Origin: Pigoraptor vietnamica
Lineage: Eukaryota > Opisthokonta > Filasterea
Reading direction: 5' to 3'
NCBI GenBank assembly: GCA_943704525.1
Contig: CALSCQ010000778.1
Location: 1-16,092, forward strand
Length of the DNA: 16,092 nucleotides
Position numbers and translations under genes: made by a program. Below the pieces are notes generated by a model that had not been told where the DNA came from, did not search any database, and saw only the letters and a list, made by a program, of their open reading frames with translations. Shown one piece after another: positions 1-8,467 of the stretch. Each line of letters opens with the position of its first letter. The stretch's first letter is position 1.

Positions 1-25
1 CCCCCCCCCCCCCCCCCCCCCCCCC
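1..25. repeat. Poly-C run at the window edge
   Basis: The first 25 bases are all C, followed directly by CA-rich intron-like sequence. The right edge is also C-rich (16072-16092). A pure C-run is not a known telomere repeat, and a telomere at the right end should read G-rich on this strand. An assembly or sequencing edge effect is the likeliest cause. Confidence 0.9.
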
Positions 26-245
26 TCATAACACAGGCGCGATTGCATATACAGCGCACGCATACACGCACATACATACGCCGGCGCAGTTACCCACAAC
101 ATAAAGATGCACACGAACTATGACCTACGCCTACACAATAGAGGACACACACACGCCCACACAATTGACATACACACACGCACACAATAGACACACGCGC
201 ACATATGCACGCACTCCGCGCACGTGCGTGCGGCCACACACTCAC
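26..245 (-). other. Intron 1 of the kinase gene (partial), TG-rich
   Basis: The intron starts with GTGAGTGTGTGG on the minus strand and continues as TG/TGCG-rich sequence to the poly-C edge. Neither strand shows a further kinase exon. The acceptor is outside the window. Confidence 0.6.
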
Positions 246-326
246 CCGGACAATGTTCGCACACTGCGTGCCCTTGCCAGCACCAGGGCCGCCAAGCACA
301 AACACAACAGAAGACCGCCCAGCCAT
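246..326 (-). CDS. UMP-CMP kinase-like nucleoside monophosphate kinase, first coding exon only (partial)
   Basis: This is the first coding exon, 27 codons, of a nucleoside monophosphate kinase that transfers phosphate from ATP to UMP or CMP. It holds the N-terminal beta strand and the whole P-loop: the segment VVFVLGGPGAGKGTQC is close to the form seen in eukaryotic UMP-CMP kinases, while adenylate kinase 1 usually has GGPGSGKGTQC. The start is the ATG at 326, two residues after which the fold begins. The exon ends in phase 0 at a GTGAGT donor (245-240), and the intron runs TG-rich to the left edge without an exon I can see, so the NMP-binding and lid regions lie outside the window. A 5'UTR intron is plausible: GTAAGT donor at 452 and a TTCTCCGCAG acceptor ending at 351. 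It is divergent from the Sel1 gene. An adenylate kinase is the main alternative. Confidence 0.75.
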
Positions 327-379
327 TGTTGCAAATCGCGCAATGCGTGCCTGCGGAGAAAAATTCGTCAAACCACGCT

Positions 380-406
380 GCAAACTGTGGGGCTCGAACC
401 CACAGC
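380..406 (-). other. tRNA T-arm-like hairpin (B-box match) in the kinase leader
   Basis: A perfect 7-bp stem with a 7-base loop, CTGTGGG/CCCACAG, lies here. On the minus strand the loop region reads GTGGGTTCGAGCCCCAC, which is a well-formed tRNA T-arm and matches the RNA polymerase III B-box GGTTCGANNCC. No matching acceptor stem, D-arm or A-box lies at tRNA spacing upstream, so this is not a tRNA gene. It falls inside the proposed 5'UTR intron of the kinase gene. Confidence 0.55.
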
Positions 407-548
407 TGTCACATCTCCATTTCCTTGGCAGGATAAACGACCCGCAACTTACCAAAAACATGCAACGGTGCTCTGTACGGCACTCAGTTGGCCTTTGAGA
501 GAGAGAAAGACCGCGAACGAGGAAGGACAGCCGTTGTTATGAAGCGTG

Positions 549-570
549 CGTGTGTGTGTGTGTGTGTGTG
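549..570. repeat. (GT)n microsatellite
   Basis: About eleven uninterrupted GT units lie between the two divergent genes. Confidence 0.9.
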
Positions 571-743
571 ATGTGTGGTCAGGCGCACCCTGCTCCCGGA
601 CAGGCATCTAACTATAGCTCTTCCCTAATTCCCAAAATAGCACTCGTCCAGCATGTTTTTTCCTGCGGTGTGTGCGTGTGCGCGTGTGTGTGCACCCTGC
701 CCCACTTGCTCGTGCTTCGACCGTTCCGGCGCCCCCGTCCTCA

Positions 744-1589
744 ATGTCTGACCCTTCGTTAAGCGCTGCGGCGGCAGCAACTGTCGACGACGACCCGTTC
801 ACCGTCAGCACTCGCCCATCGCTCACGAGTGTCGGCAGCAGACCGAGCGTGGGCTCTGCATCTTTCGCAGAGGCCTTGAATGCGATGCACAAGGGGCCTC
901 CGTACCAGTTTCTCCTCATTCGCCCTCTCTTCGAGGCCGTGCTCGCAGACCCGGAGGCAACCGACGTGCAGCGCGCGCGCGCCAATCTCAGCCTCTTCAT
1001 AATCTACAACTGGAATTGGGGGGTCTCGTTCGACAATGCCTCACGTGACACGCACAAGGCGGCCGCTGCATCGTCCATCTCGCTCCTACTCCGTGAAAGG
1101 GACTTCAGTGATCCCATTCGCGCGTTTGAGATGGGCTACTGCCACTACGCGGGCGTTGGGACCGAGCGCGACTTCGGCAAGGCCTACGCGCTCTTTCAGC
1201 AGTCGTCGACGGGCTGCATGGCGGGAACAGTGGCGGTCGGTTGGTGTCTTGCGTATGGCGACGGAATTGCGTGCGACAAGACGTCCGCGGCGCACTATTT
1301 TGAATTGGCGGCGTCCAAGTGGCATCCCGAGGGAATGCTGATGTACGGCAAGTGTCTGTGTCAGGGCGAAGGGGTTCCACGGGACGAAAAGAAGGGCCTC
1401 GCGCTGATACAACACGCCGCTGAATTGGAGAATTGGTGGGCCAAGGAGTGGCTGGAGAAGAGCTCGTACGTGGATCCCCCGCCGGAGCCGACGGTGGCCC
1501 CTGCTGCGGCCACGACCGCACGCGCGGCCTCGGCGACGCCGTCCGCGGAAGGGGCGTCGCAGAGAGAGCGGCGTTGCGCAGTAATGTGA
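744..1589 (+). CDS. Sel1-repeat (SLR) protein with C-terminal CaaX prenylation motif
   Basis: This uninterrupted gene encodes 281 residues. Residues 1-45 are Ser/Ala-rich and probably disordered. Residues 52-122 look helical. Three Sel1-like repeats follow at about 124-158, 159-194 and 195-230, with the typical A/G pattern: GYCHYAGVGTERDFGKAYAL, CLAYGDGIACDKTSAAHYFE, KCLCQGEGVPRDEKKGLALI. Sel1 repeats form alpha-solenoid scaffolds for protein assembly. A Pro/Ala-rich linker (about 244-272) leads to RERRCAVM, a basic stretch plus a CaaX box with Met last, which predicts farnesylation and membrane attachment. Sel1 repeats with a terminal CaaX occur in the fungal chitin synthase activator Skt5/Chs4, so a membrane adaptor role is a reasonable inference, not a proven orthology. 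I chose ATG 744 because upstream in-frame codons run into TG-repeat sequence. It is divergent from the kinase gene and convergent with the DHHC gene. Confidence 0.88.
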   Translation: MSDPSLSAAAAATVDDDPFTVSTRPSLTSVGSRPSVGSASFAEALNAMHKGPPYQFLLIRPLFEAVLADPEATDVQRARANLSLFIIYNWNWGVSFDNASRDTHKAAAASSISLLLRERDFSDPIRAFEMGYCHYAGVGTERDFGKAYALFQQSSTGCMAGTVAVGWCLAYGDGIACDKTSAAHYFELAASKWHPEGMLMYGKCLCQGEGVPRDEKKGLALIQHAAELENWWAKEWLEKSSYVDPPPEPTVAPAAATTARAASATPSAEGASQRERRCAVM

Positions 1590-2032
1590 ACGTCATTAAG
1601 TTATAGCTGTCTTTGTCTGTTGTAATGAGTGGCACGGGAAAATGTGCGGGTGCTTGTGTGCTTGCGTGCACGTGTGTCGTGCGAGGCCTATGCGATGGTA
1701 TGTGATGCGCACACGCGCTGTTTCAAGGAGAGCACTCTCTCGGAAACCGTTCGAGCACACGTAAGTGCAACTACTGTATTGTCACGGGCGCCGAACCAGC
1801 GGCCGCAGGTGACAAGGGGGCGACAGCGCTTGGGAGGCAATTGAACGCAAAACGCACGAAGCAAGGTGCAGAGATAGCGAGGGGTGACACGCACGCACGC
1901 AGCACGCACGCACATACGCACGCATGCACGCACACGATGCGCATGACGAACGTGCGTTGACAAGTGAGAGAAAGTGTGTGCGCAAATACGCAGAGCCGAG
2001 GTCGCGTTTTGTGCGCGCATACGCAAACAACA
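1590..2032. other. Convergent intergenic region, Sel1 / DHHC 3' ends
   Basis: About 440 bases lie between the two stop codons. They hold GCAC/ACGC-type repeats around 1885-1935 and no open frame that looks like a gene. I cannot identify a canonical AATAAA signal for either transcript. Confidence 0.5.
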
Positions 2033-3761
2033 TCACACAAACGAAATGCGCGCGTACGGGTGCCCATCACCCAGCTTCGCGCGCTCATATCGGCTCGGCG
2101 CAAACGGCCACAGCCACCACACCCAGTGATCCCTCTCCATAAACTCATGAAGCGCTTCCGAATACGTGCGCGGCGTCCTACGCTGTGGATGGGGCGACTC
2201 CAAGTGCGCGCTTGTCGAAGTGTGGGATGCACGCACGCCGTCCTCGCCGCCGTCGTTTCGCTCGGCGGCGCTCGCTTGGTGCCGCAACTGGACGTCTTCG
2301 AAAGTGGCCGGCGCAGACACCGGCGGTTCTGTTGCGGTCGGTTTGGCCGGCAATCGCTCGATGAGGGTGGCGTCGAGAATTATCGCGCCGACTTGGTCCG
2401 AGAGCATGATCACCATGAAGATCGCGAACACGAGAGCGAGGAGGAGGAGGCCGAGCACGTAGCCGCCGCGGCTGCTGGACGCGTCCGGGCAGTCTGGACA
2501 CGGGAAGTAGAGGTGGTAGCCGCCGACGAGGAACAGCGAGAAGACGGAAACGATGGCCACGTAGACGAGGAAAACGATAAAGAAGCGCTGGTTGTTCTCG
2601 CCGACGCACGTGTTGACCCTGCGGTGCGACACCGAAGGTCTGTTAATAAACACGCACGCTGTTCAGGCGTAACAGATGGTGTTGGAGAGGCACACTGCAG
2701 AGACGCGTATACGACCGTTGTAACACGTGATGTCAGAACACACTATAGAGACGTACACGCCTGTGTAGCACGTGGAGGACTGTGTAAGCCGCGAGGGTTC
2801 GCTTGGTGAGTGCAAATTGCGGGTGTGCGTGAGACATTCCCACCAGGGACAGTGATGGTCCATCTTTCGCACGCAGCGACCGCACGTGCGACAGTGGTGT
2901 GCGCGCGGTGGCCGATAGACGCCGCACTTGGAGCATAGCGTCCACTCGGGGCCTTGCACCATGCCTGCGCGCAGCAGGTGACCGCTTCAGCGTGTGTGAG
3001 TGTGTGCAGCAGTTGCGTGCCACGGGATTCGCGAGACAAAGAAAAGGATCTAATGGCTAGTATGAGTGCTTGTGTGTGTGCGCGCGTGTGCGTGTGTGTG
3101 TATGTATGCGTGCGTGCGTGTGCCACTCAACACTTGTTCCTTCACGCACCCATATTGTCGTTGACATAGCCGGGGTCCATCAGCATGGTGCGTGTGTGTG
3201 CGGACATCATAAGAGCGACAATGGCCGTGTAGACTGGGAGAAAAGGGGCGGTGGAGACGAGGAGGGGGTTGGGTGGTGGGGGGGAACCACTGCTGGTTGC
3301 AAACAGTGCCTGGTGCCACTTCGAAGCTGTGCAAAAGTCCACACAGCATAACGGCAGGCTCCAATAGAGAGTCATACACGTCACACATGCGACTACATGC
3401 ACGCGCAGACACACATACACACACTAACACAGACTCACACTCAAACACACACACACACACACACACTCTTACACTCACACACACGCACTCACACACACGC
3501 ACACGTACACACATACACGCACACACACACACACACACACACACTTACCCACACACACTCACACTCACACCGTACACGACAGCGCGTACGAACACACTCG
3601 GCCAGCAGTAGACACTCACTTGCTGATAATACATAGGTCGCCAAGCTATCCCCAAACGCAGGGACGATGATCTTCCGCACGGCCGCATACTCCGCAAACA
3701 ACACAATGGCCCATGCGAAGAGAAAGCAGAACAGGCCGAGGACGTCCTTGTAGAGCCGCAT
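2033..3761 (-). CDS. DHHC-type protein S-acyltransferase (palmitoyltransferase), four exons
   Basis: Exons on the minus strand are 3761-3620, 3233-3150, 2964-2844 and 2618-2033, and all phases join to give 310 residues. It is an integral membrane enzyme that transfers palmitate from acyl-CoA to cysteines of target proteins, usually at Golgi, ER or plasma membrane. The order is standard: TM1 at about 10-28, TM2 at about 46-60 followed by the conserved TRTMLMDPG (61-69), and the zinc-binding cysteine-rich domain at 86-125 with [21 protein letters not shown]. The catalytic DHHC is at 111-114, split from [13 protein letters not shown] by intron 3. TM3 is at about 129-149 and TM4 at about 169-190. 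The LSDQVGAII...IERL stretch after TM4 resembles animal ZDHHC3/7 (GODZ), where the family TTxE motif lies. The lumenal loop carries an unusual CPDCPD. Introns are 386, 185 and 225 bases with donors GTGAGT, GTGCGT and GTGGGA. The exact C-terminus is the least certain part. Confidence 0.9.
3397..3575. repeat. CA-rich simple repeat inside DHHC intron 1
   Basis: This is a broken (CA)n tract with several pure runs, around 3444-3464 and 3520-3544. Read on the gene's own strand it is TG-rich and follows the GTGAGT donor at 3619. Confidence 0.85.
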
Positions 3762-4396
3762 CCTCGCGCCGACACCGCTGAAACTTCAATCGAATTGTGA
3801 TTGCAGCGATTGTGCGAACCTCGGCGGACACATGCGCGCACCTCGCACGCACGCATCAACACAGCATTCTCAACGGTGCGTTTGAAAGGCGGCTTCAACA
3901 GAGGAAAGACGTAAAACGCAACTTCTACGCACGGGATCTGACCCGAGTTTTACTGAGCGCGTGAGACGTGTCCCACGTCGGAAGGACGTCATCATCTCAC
4001 GCAGCTAAAATGTCCGTACTCGCGGTCGAGACAATCAACAAGTCAGTCCGGGGTGGATAAGGAGCACACTGACTCAACGTTTGAACACCCTTTGCCGTTG
4101 AGCGTGTGCGCGGAAGGCATAGGGACGAAAGAACTCCCGCCGCAAGGTGCTGTGAACTCTGCATAGCTCGACGGTGGGCTGACGACGGTCACTTCGTTTG
4201 AAATCGACGGCTGCGGACTGCCAGTGTCTCAGTGGGTCAGAGTGGTACCGTGAATTCGGGCGCGCCATTGCAGCCGGGCGTCGCTTCGTCCGAGCGCATG
4301 CTGTTTGTGACACGTCGAAGGTTAAAGGGACGGCGTTTCTGCGTAATCGGCATTGAGATTAGTCGATCGCGTTGCGTCAGTCGCGAACGGGCAAAC
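3762..4396. promoter_or_regulatory. Divergent intergenic region, DHHC / acyltransferase genes
   Basis: These 635 bases hold both promoters and 5'UTRs. The region is less repetitive than other spacers. A short hairpin, CGGG/CCCG, lies near 3926-3939. A tiny open frame begins at an ATG at 4010 (MSVLAVETINKSVRGG, then stop) and could be an upstream ORF of the plus-strand gene, but I see no proof that it is transcribed. No TATA box stands out. Confidence 0.45.
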
Positions 4397-6285
4397 ATGG
4401 CGGCGTCTGCAGGCGGGAAGAGCCCCACCAATGCGCCGTTCGAGCTCTTCTGTCTCGATGCGTCCATTCTCGAGCTTCAGGCACAGGTTCCCTTTCGTTT
4501 TACGGGAAATCTGGTCTTCCGCGTCGATTTCACGTGCGCGGAGGGTCGGGGTCTCGTCGACATGGCGGCGCTGCGTGCGGCCTTTGAGAAGGTGCAGCAG
4601 AGCCATCGCATGCTTCGCTGCGTCGTCGAGCGCGTGAAGATGCTAAAGTGGCTTGCGGTCGAAGTCGTCGACGGACTGCCGGTTCCCTTCACGGCATACG
4701 AGTCCGCGGGCACGCTCCCCGATGGACAGGACAGGGCGGCCGAGATGGTTCGCGCGTTCCTCAACAAGCAGTGGTCCGACGATGTCGAGGTTTCGAAGAG
4801 GGAGGCGCACGCCGACGTCGCCGCATCTCAGGCGGGCGAGCGAGTGGGTGCACAAGACGCTGGCGGAGATGCGGGAAAGGGCGCTGCGCCGGCGGCGTCT
4901 TCTACGTCGCACCCGCCACCACCGCGCAGGTACGAGGTCGGTCTGGGCCTCGTGGCCGTTCCCTCTGCGCGCTGGCACGCGCTTGTGGTTGTCATCAACC
5001 ACTGCGTGTCCGACCTCATGGCGATGCACACGGTCGCTCGCGAGCTGCTCGTCGCGCTGTCCGGGGAAGGAGGGGAACCGGCGTCTCGCAACGACGACGC
5101 GCACTACACGACCGTGCTCCATCGCCTCACCCCGGGCTTCTTGAAGACACTCTGGAGAGGTCGTTCGGCGGTGTCGGATCTCGATGCGGCCTCGGCGGCT
5201 GTCGTGAAGACGTGTCCGTCGAATGCGGAGGTGCGCGTCGCACGCAACAGTCCACGCCACACTCTCCTCGCCGTGCGTCACATTCCTGCGGACGTGTCTG
5301 CTGCGCTGAGGGAGGGCGCGAAGGCAGCGGGCATCACGCTTCACGGCCCTCTCTGCGCCGCCGCTCTGTACGCGCAACTGCGCCGTGCGGAGTCATCGGG
5401 GACTCTGAAGCTGTCCAAGCTGCGACGGGGCCCGCCGTGTGCGAGCGACGCCGATGCGGCGACGTACTTGCTCCCCTTCGCACCCTCGGTGGAACTTCGC
5501 CGCCGCCTCAAGGCTCCGCCGGGGGACGCGGACGCAGGGTCGTGCCTGCTCTCTGCCGACTCTGTCCAGTCCAACTCGTGGTTGGTCGTGTACGACGTCC
5601 CGATGGCGCTGCGTGTGACCGAAGGCGCGCCGTTTGCGGTGTCGCATGGGGCGTTTTGGGACACGGCGAAGGCGGTGTGTCGGTTGCAGAACGAAGCGGA
5701 CGCGTCGCAGGGCTTTTTGTACATTCCGGGCATTCTCTCGCACGTCGGAAAGAGCATCAGTAGCGCGCGCATGAAGACGATGGACAAGAATCAGCAGCCG
5801 ATTGTCGTGGGTAACAGCGGCGCTTTCAACCCGCCGCCGGCGGTGCGCGCGGCCGGCATTGTCGTCGAGGGCGGGTGCTGCTGCTTCAGCCAGGTGTGTC
5901 TTCGTGCGCGCGCGCGTTGCCGTTGTGTGTGTGTGTGTGTGTCTGTGCCTGTGTGTGTTTGTGTGTGAGTTTGTGTCTGGGTCTCTGCGTATCTAAGTGT
6001 CGAAAGTGTCTGCCTGTCAGTGTGTGTTCAGTTGTGTGTGTTCGTGTGTCCCTGTGTGTGAGTGTCTGTGAATGTCTATGCTGAAAAAGCAATGTTTTAA
6101 TTGCGCCTCAGGTACACGCGTCATGGGGCAGCGCGCCGTACGTCTGCTACGCCGGCTTTCCCAACGGCACTATCGGCGTGACACTCCAAGCGACGCACCC
6201 GTTCATCACGCAAGAGGTGCTTGACTCGCAGGCGGATGCGTGCGTCGCATTCCTCGCCGAGTACGTTTGTTTCTGGGAGGGGTGA
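4397..6285 (+). CDS. CoA-dependent acyltransferase-like protein (chloramphenicol acetyltransferase / condensation-domain fold), two exons
   Basis: Exons 4397-5893 and 6112-6285 join in phase 0 to give 556 residues. The 218-base intron has a GTGTGT donor and a GCGCCTCAG acceptor. The fold call rests on the catalytic HxxxD motif in VVVINHCVSDLMAMH (His202, Asp206), flanked by the usual strand before and helix after. The size, and a C-terminal HASWGSAPYVCYAGF at about 501-515, fit the second conserved loop of the superfamily. That loop resembles the DFGWG region of BAHD acyltransferases without its Asp. Members transfer acyl groups from CoA to alcohols or amines (alcohol acetyltransferases, wax ester synthases, PapA5, BAHD); the substrate cannot be deduced. 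An Ala/Gly-rich insert at about 140-180 looks disordered. ATG 4397 sits in a good context (CAAACATGG). No signal peptide is visible. A GTACGT donor at 6261 leaves open a different 3' end (see the candidate exon at 6998). Confidence 0.75.
5925..5968 (+). repeat. TG-rich tract in the acyltransferase intron
   Basis: A run of TG and TCTG units starts about 30 bases after the donor at 5894 and continues in degenerate form to about 6060. Confidence 0.8.
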
Positions 6286-6997
6286 CACACACGCCGTCGT
6301 CGAGGCGGGCAAGTGACTTTGTACGGAGCTATTGTTATCAACTTGAGCTCAGCATGTCGACGACTCTCTCTTCACGGGCGCTGACTGTTACGCAGCATTA
6401 CGCTTTGCCTCGTCGTTTTCAATACATGATGGTGCGCGTCGCGACTGGGGCAAGCTGTTTAACCGAAAGAGGCGCTGGACAGAGAACTACAGATCAGGCG
6501 AAACCACAATCACGTGACAAACCACAGTTGTTCCAGTTTTAGCACAAATCCCCTAGCTTATTGCCAAATATGAACATGTGACTACCAACCCCCGGATGTT
6601 GAAGAAATCGCGCGCGACTGATTGGCGAAGGACTGGCAAAACTGAGACACTGAAAAAAGACATGATCGTCCCCTTCTAAGGGGTTGTGGTGGGTGATGTG
6701 CGCGTTCTGGCGCATGCAATGTATTTCAGTGCGACCTTGTTACACGTTATGAAGAAAATGGCACCACGCCAGGGTTGTCTGGTGCGAGCGCACACACGCG
6801 CGCGCGCGCGTCAGTGTGCGTGGTGTAAGTGAGAGTCTATGCGAGTGTGTTGTCTTTGTGAAGCGTGAAGAGGTGCTGCTTTTCTGTGTGCGTGTTCGTT
6901 TGTGCATATGCATGCTTCCTTGAGTGTTCGCACATGTAGCGTCTGCCTCTCACGTGCTGAGGCAAAATACGTATGCCTGTTACATTCCCATAGGGAG
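6286..6997. other. Region between the acyltransferase stop and the candidate exon, no clear gene
   Basis: About 700 bases without a convincing coding frame. It holds a 6-bp stem, CCCCTT CT AAGGGG, at 6670-6683, a CACGTGAC element near 6511-6518, and an alternating CG run at about 6796-6809. If the alternative donor at 6261 is used, this stretch would be intron. Confidence 0.4.
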
Positions 6998-7187
6998 AAA
7001 TGGTGCTCTGCGTGTTCAATGGCACGAGGGCTCTTTCGATAAGTTCAACATACGCACCGTGCGCGATCTGCAGTTAAGCGTTTCGGTTCGCTACGACGTG
7101 CGCGTGGACGACGACGTGTTCGTCGAGTCTGAAGATGGCGAGTTATCTCAACGACAACCATTGAGTGTCATGAGCCGAGCTTGCTGA
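6998..7187 (+). CDS. Possible terminal exon of unknown function
   Basis: This stretch is open and looks coding by composition, with charged and beta-rich sequence such as RVQWHEGSFDKFNIRTVRDL and YDVRVDDDVFVESEDG before a TGA at 7185-7187. It lacks a good start codon in frame, but acceptor-like TTCCCATAG (ends 6993) or GGGAG (ends 6997) precede it. With the second, its phase fits a GTACGT donor at 6261 in the acyltransferase gene, which would replace that gene's last eight residues. The acceptor would be weak and the intron long (737 bases). I recognise no domain. It could equally be chance open sequence. Confidence 0.3.
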
Positions 7188-7400
7188 GTGTGTGTGTGTG
7201 TGTGTGTGAGTGTGTGTGTGAGTGTCAGTGAGCCAGTGGGCCGAATGCACTAGTAGTGATGTGTTTGTGTGAGTGTGCCGGCGTCAGTTTGAGTGGGCCG
7301 AGTGCACTAGTACTGATCATGACGCGTGTGTCAGTGGGTGTGTGAGCCCGCGAGCTAGTGAGCGAGAGTGAGGGGCCGAATGACACGGTCAATTCGAGTG
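7188..7400. repeat. TG-rich and short direct-repeat region
   Basis: It opens with a TG tract (7188-7222). Two 25-base copies follow at 7236-7260 and 7293-7317, identical at 23 positions (GTGGGCCGA, A or G, TGCACTAGTA, G or C, TGAT). Each has GTCAGT just upstream, giving a 57-base period. A third, partial copy (GGGCCGAATGACAC) starts near 7373. Confidence 0.7.
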
Positions 7401-8129
7401 TCACTGACTCGTGATGTCACGCTGGAACAGCGCACCTGACGACAACGGCAGGCGCTTACAATTTAACTCAAAATCATTACTAACAGTGCTGACAGTGACG
7501 GACCCACCGGAGGCGGCACCCGACGCGAGGGCGGCGGTGGCGTTCTTCCTGTACTTGCTGCGCTCGTCCACCGAGTCGCCCGCGCCGGCATGTAACCGCG
7601 GCAGGCGCACCATTAAAATAGCCCGCAACGGCGGCACACACCGCGCTGGCAACTGAAGGATGGCGATGATGCCGGCGAACGCGAGGGTGACTTGGCCGGT
7701 GAGCTTGAACGTGCTGACGTCGGTGATGCTTCCGCACGTGGAACCGGTCGCATCAGGCAAGTTGGACGCCGGCCAGCCGTCGACACACCGTGAAGAGACA
7801 GTCAGTTGGCGCGGTAAGTGCCGGCTGGAGTCGCAAGCTCGCGCATCTCGTCGAGGCGGGCTTGGAGACGAGGAATATCGATGCCGTGAAGAAAGACGAC
7901 GTCACCGACCTTCCCTGGCTTCCTGTATGTCTCGTTCGATCTGTTGGATTTGTATACTCGCAGAGAACATGGACATGAAGGTCTTCGAAGTATCCGACAC
8001 ACCCCTCGCCCACGATACTGTCGGTCTCCACGGGCGCCCCGACGGCCACCGGCGATGAGTAGAATGCACGCGACGAACGAGAAGAACGCCGGCCGCGATT
8101 ACAGCCTGCTGGGTCGGTTGAAGGCCCAT
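7401..8129 (-). pseudogene. Frame-disrupted membrane-protein gene (remnant or sequence-error damaged)
   Basis: Coding-like sequence runs along the minus strand but changes frame repeatedly. It begins at ATG 8129 in a strong context (AAAATGG) with MGLQPTQQAVIAA. It moves one frame on to a hydrophobic AFFSFVACILLIAGG (about 8089-8045), then to VETDSIVGEGCVGYFEDL (to about 7975), then FMSMFSASIQIQQIERDIQE (to about 7918). KPGKVGDVVFLHGIDIPRL and following residues come next (to 7805), then CVDGWPASNLPDATG and a second hydrophobic stretch, QVTLAFAGIIAIL (about 7690-7650). The pieces suggest a protein with an N-terminal membrane span, a cysteine-containing outer loop and a second span. I do not recognise the family. 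Junctions lie within a few bases, so introns cannot explain them. Other genes here have clean long frames, which argues for decay rather than poor sequence. The antisense strand is also partly open, so the call is tentative. Confidence 0.35.
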
Positions 8130-8467
8130 TTTCTTGGCCGGACAGAGAGTTGACCGCCGATCTGAGGGGCGAATTCACAGCGACTGAAGCGTCTAGACGT
8201 CCGTGCTTTCTCGCCGGTGCAACCGCACGAAAAGTTGTGCGTGGCGGCGATGCCGCCGATGGATTAGGCCGGAGTTGAGCGCACGCAGGCACTGCGGCAC
8301 TCAGAGGGACCGGTTGACTCAGACGATCAACAACAAAACGACTGTTGTTCAAATAAACTTCAAACTCATACTCAACAGTCAGTCAATTACGGAATAAAAT
8401 AAAAAAAAAAACAATGCTTTCGCCAATCGCGAAGTCCCGCCAAATGGTCGCTGTGCGCGACCGACAC

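Larger units (their letters stand above)
327..743. promoter_or_regulatory. Divergent intergenic region, kinase / Sel1 gene
   Basis: These 417 bases separate two start codons pointing away from each other, so both promoters and 5'UTRs must lie here. They contain the proposed kinase 5'UTR intron (452-351), the T-arm-like hairpin, a (GT)n tract at about 549-570, and a second TG-rich patch at 668-692. I see no convincing TATA box for either gene. Confidence 0.5.

Noticed and set aside
1-25. Telomere at the left edge
   Set aside because: There is no TTAGGG-type or other periodic telomere repeat, and the opposite end is also C-rich on the same strand.
380-460. A tRNA gene on the minus strand
   Set aside because: Only the T-arm is convincing. 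No acceptor partner, D-arm or anticodon arm is present at the right distance.
1964-2809. Long open frame on the plus strand over the DHHC gene
   Set aside because: It is antisense to exon 4 and intron 3 of the DHHC enzyme, has Arg/His-rich low-complexity content and no recognisable domain, and is explained by GC-rich codon use on the other strand.
4643-5763. Long open frames in other frames and on the minus strand across the acyltransferase exon
   Set aside because: They are Arg-rich shadows of a 1497-base GC-rich exon; only the 4397 frame carries conserved motifs such as NHCVSD.
7411-8058. Plus-strand gene opposite the disrupted membrane-protein gene
   Set aside because: The plus-strand frames are also GC3-rich in places but give no membrane or domain pattern as coherent as the minus strand; the doubt is kept in the low confidence of that entry.
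7459-8379. A 900-base element flanked by similar AT-rich segments (7459-7487 and 8350-8379)
   Set aside because: The two segments share only about 21 of 30 positions and are A/T-rich, so similarity by composition is likely.
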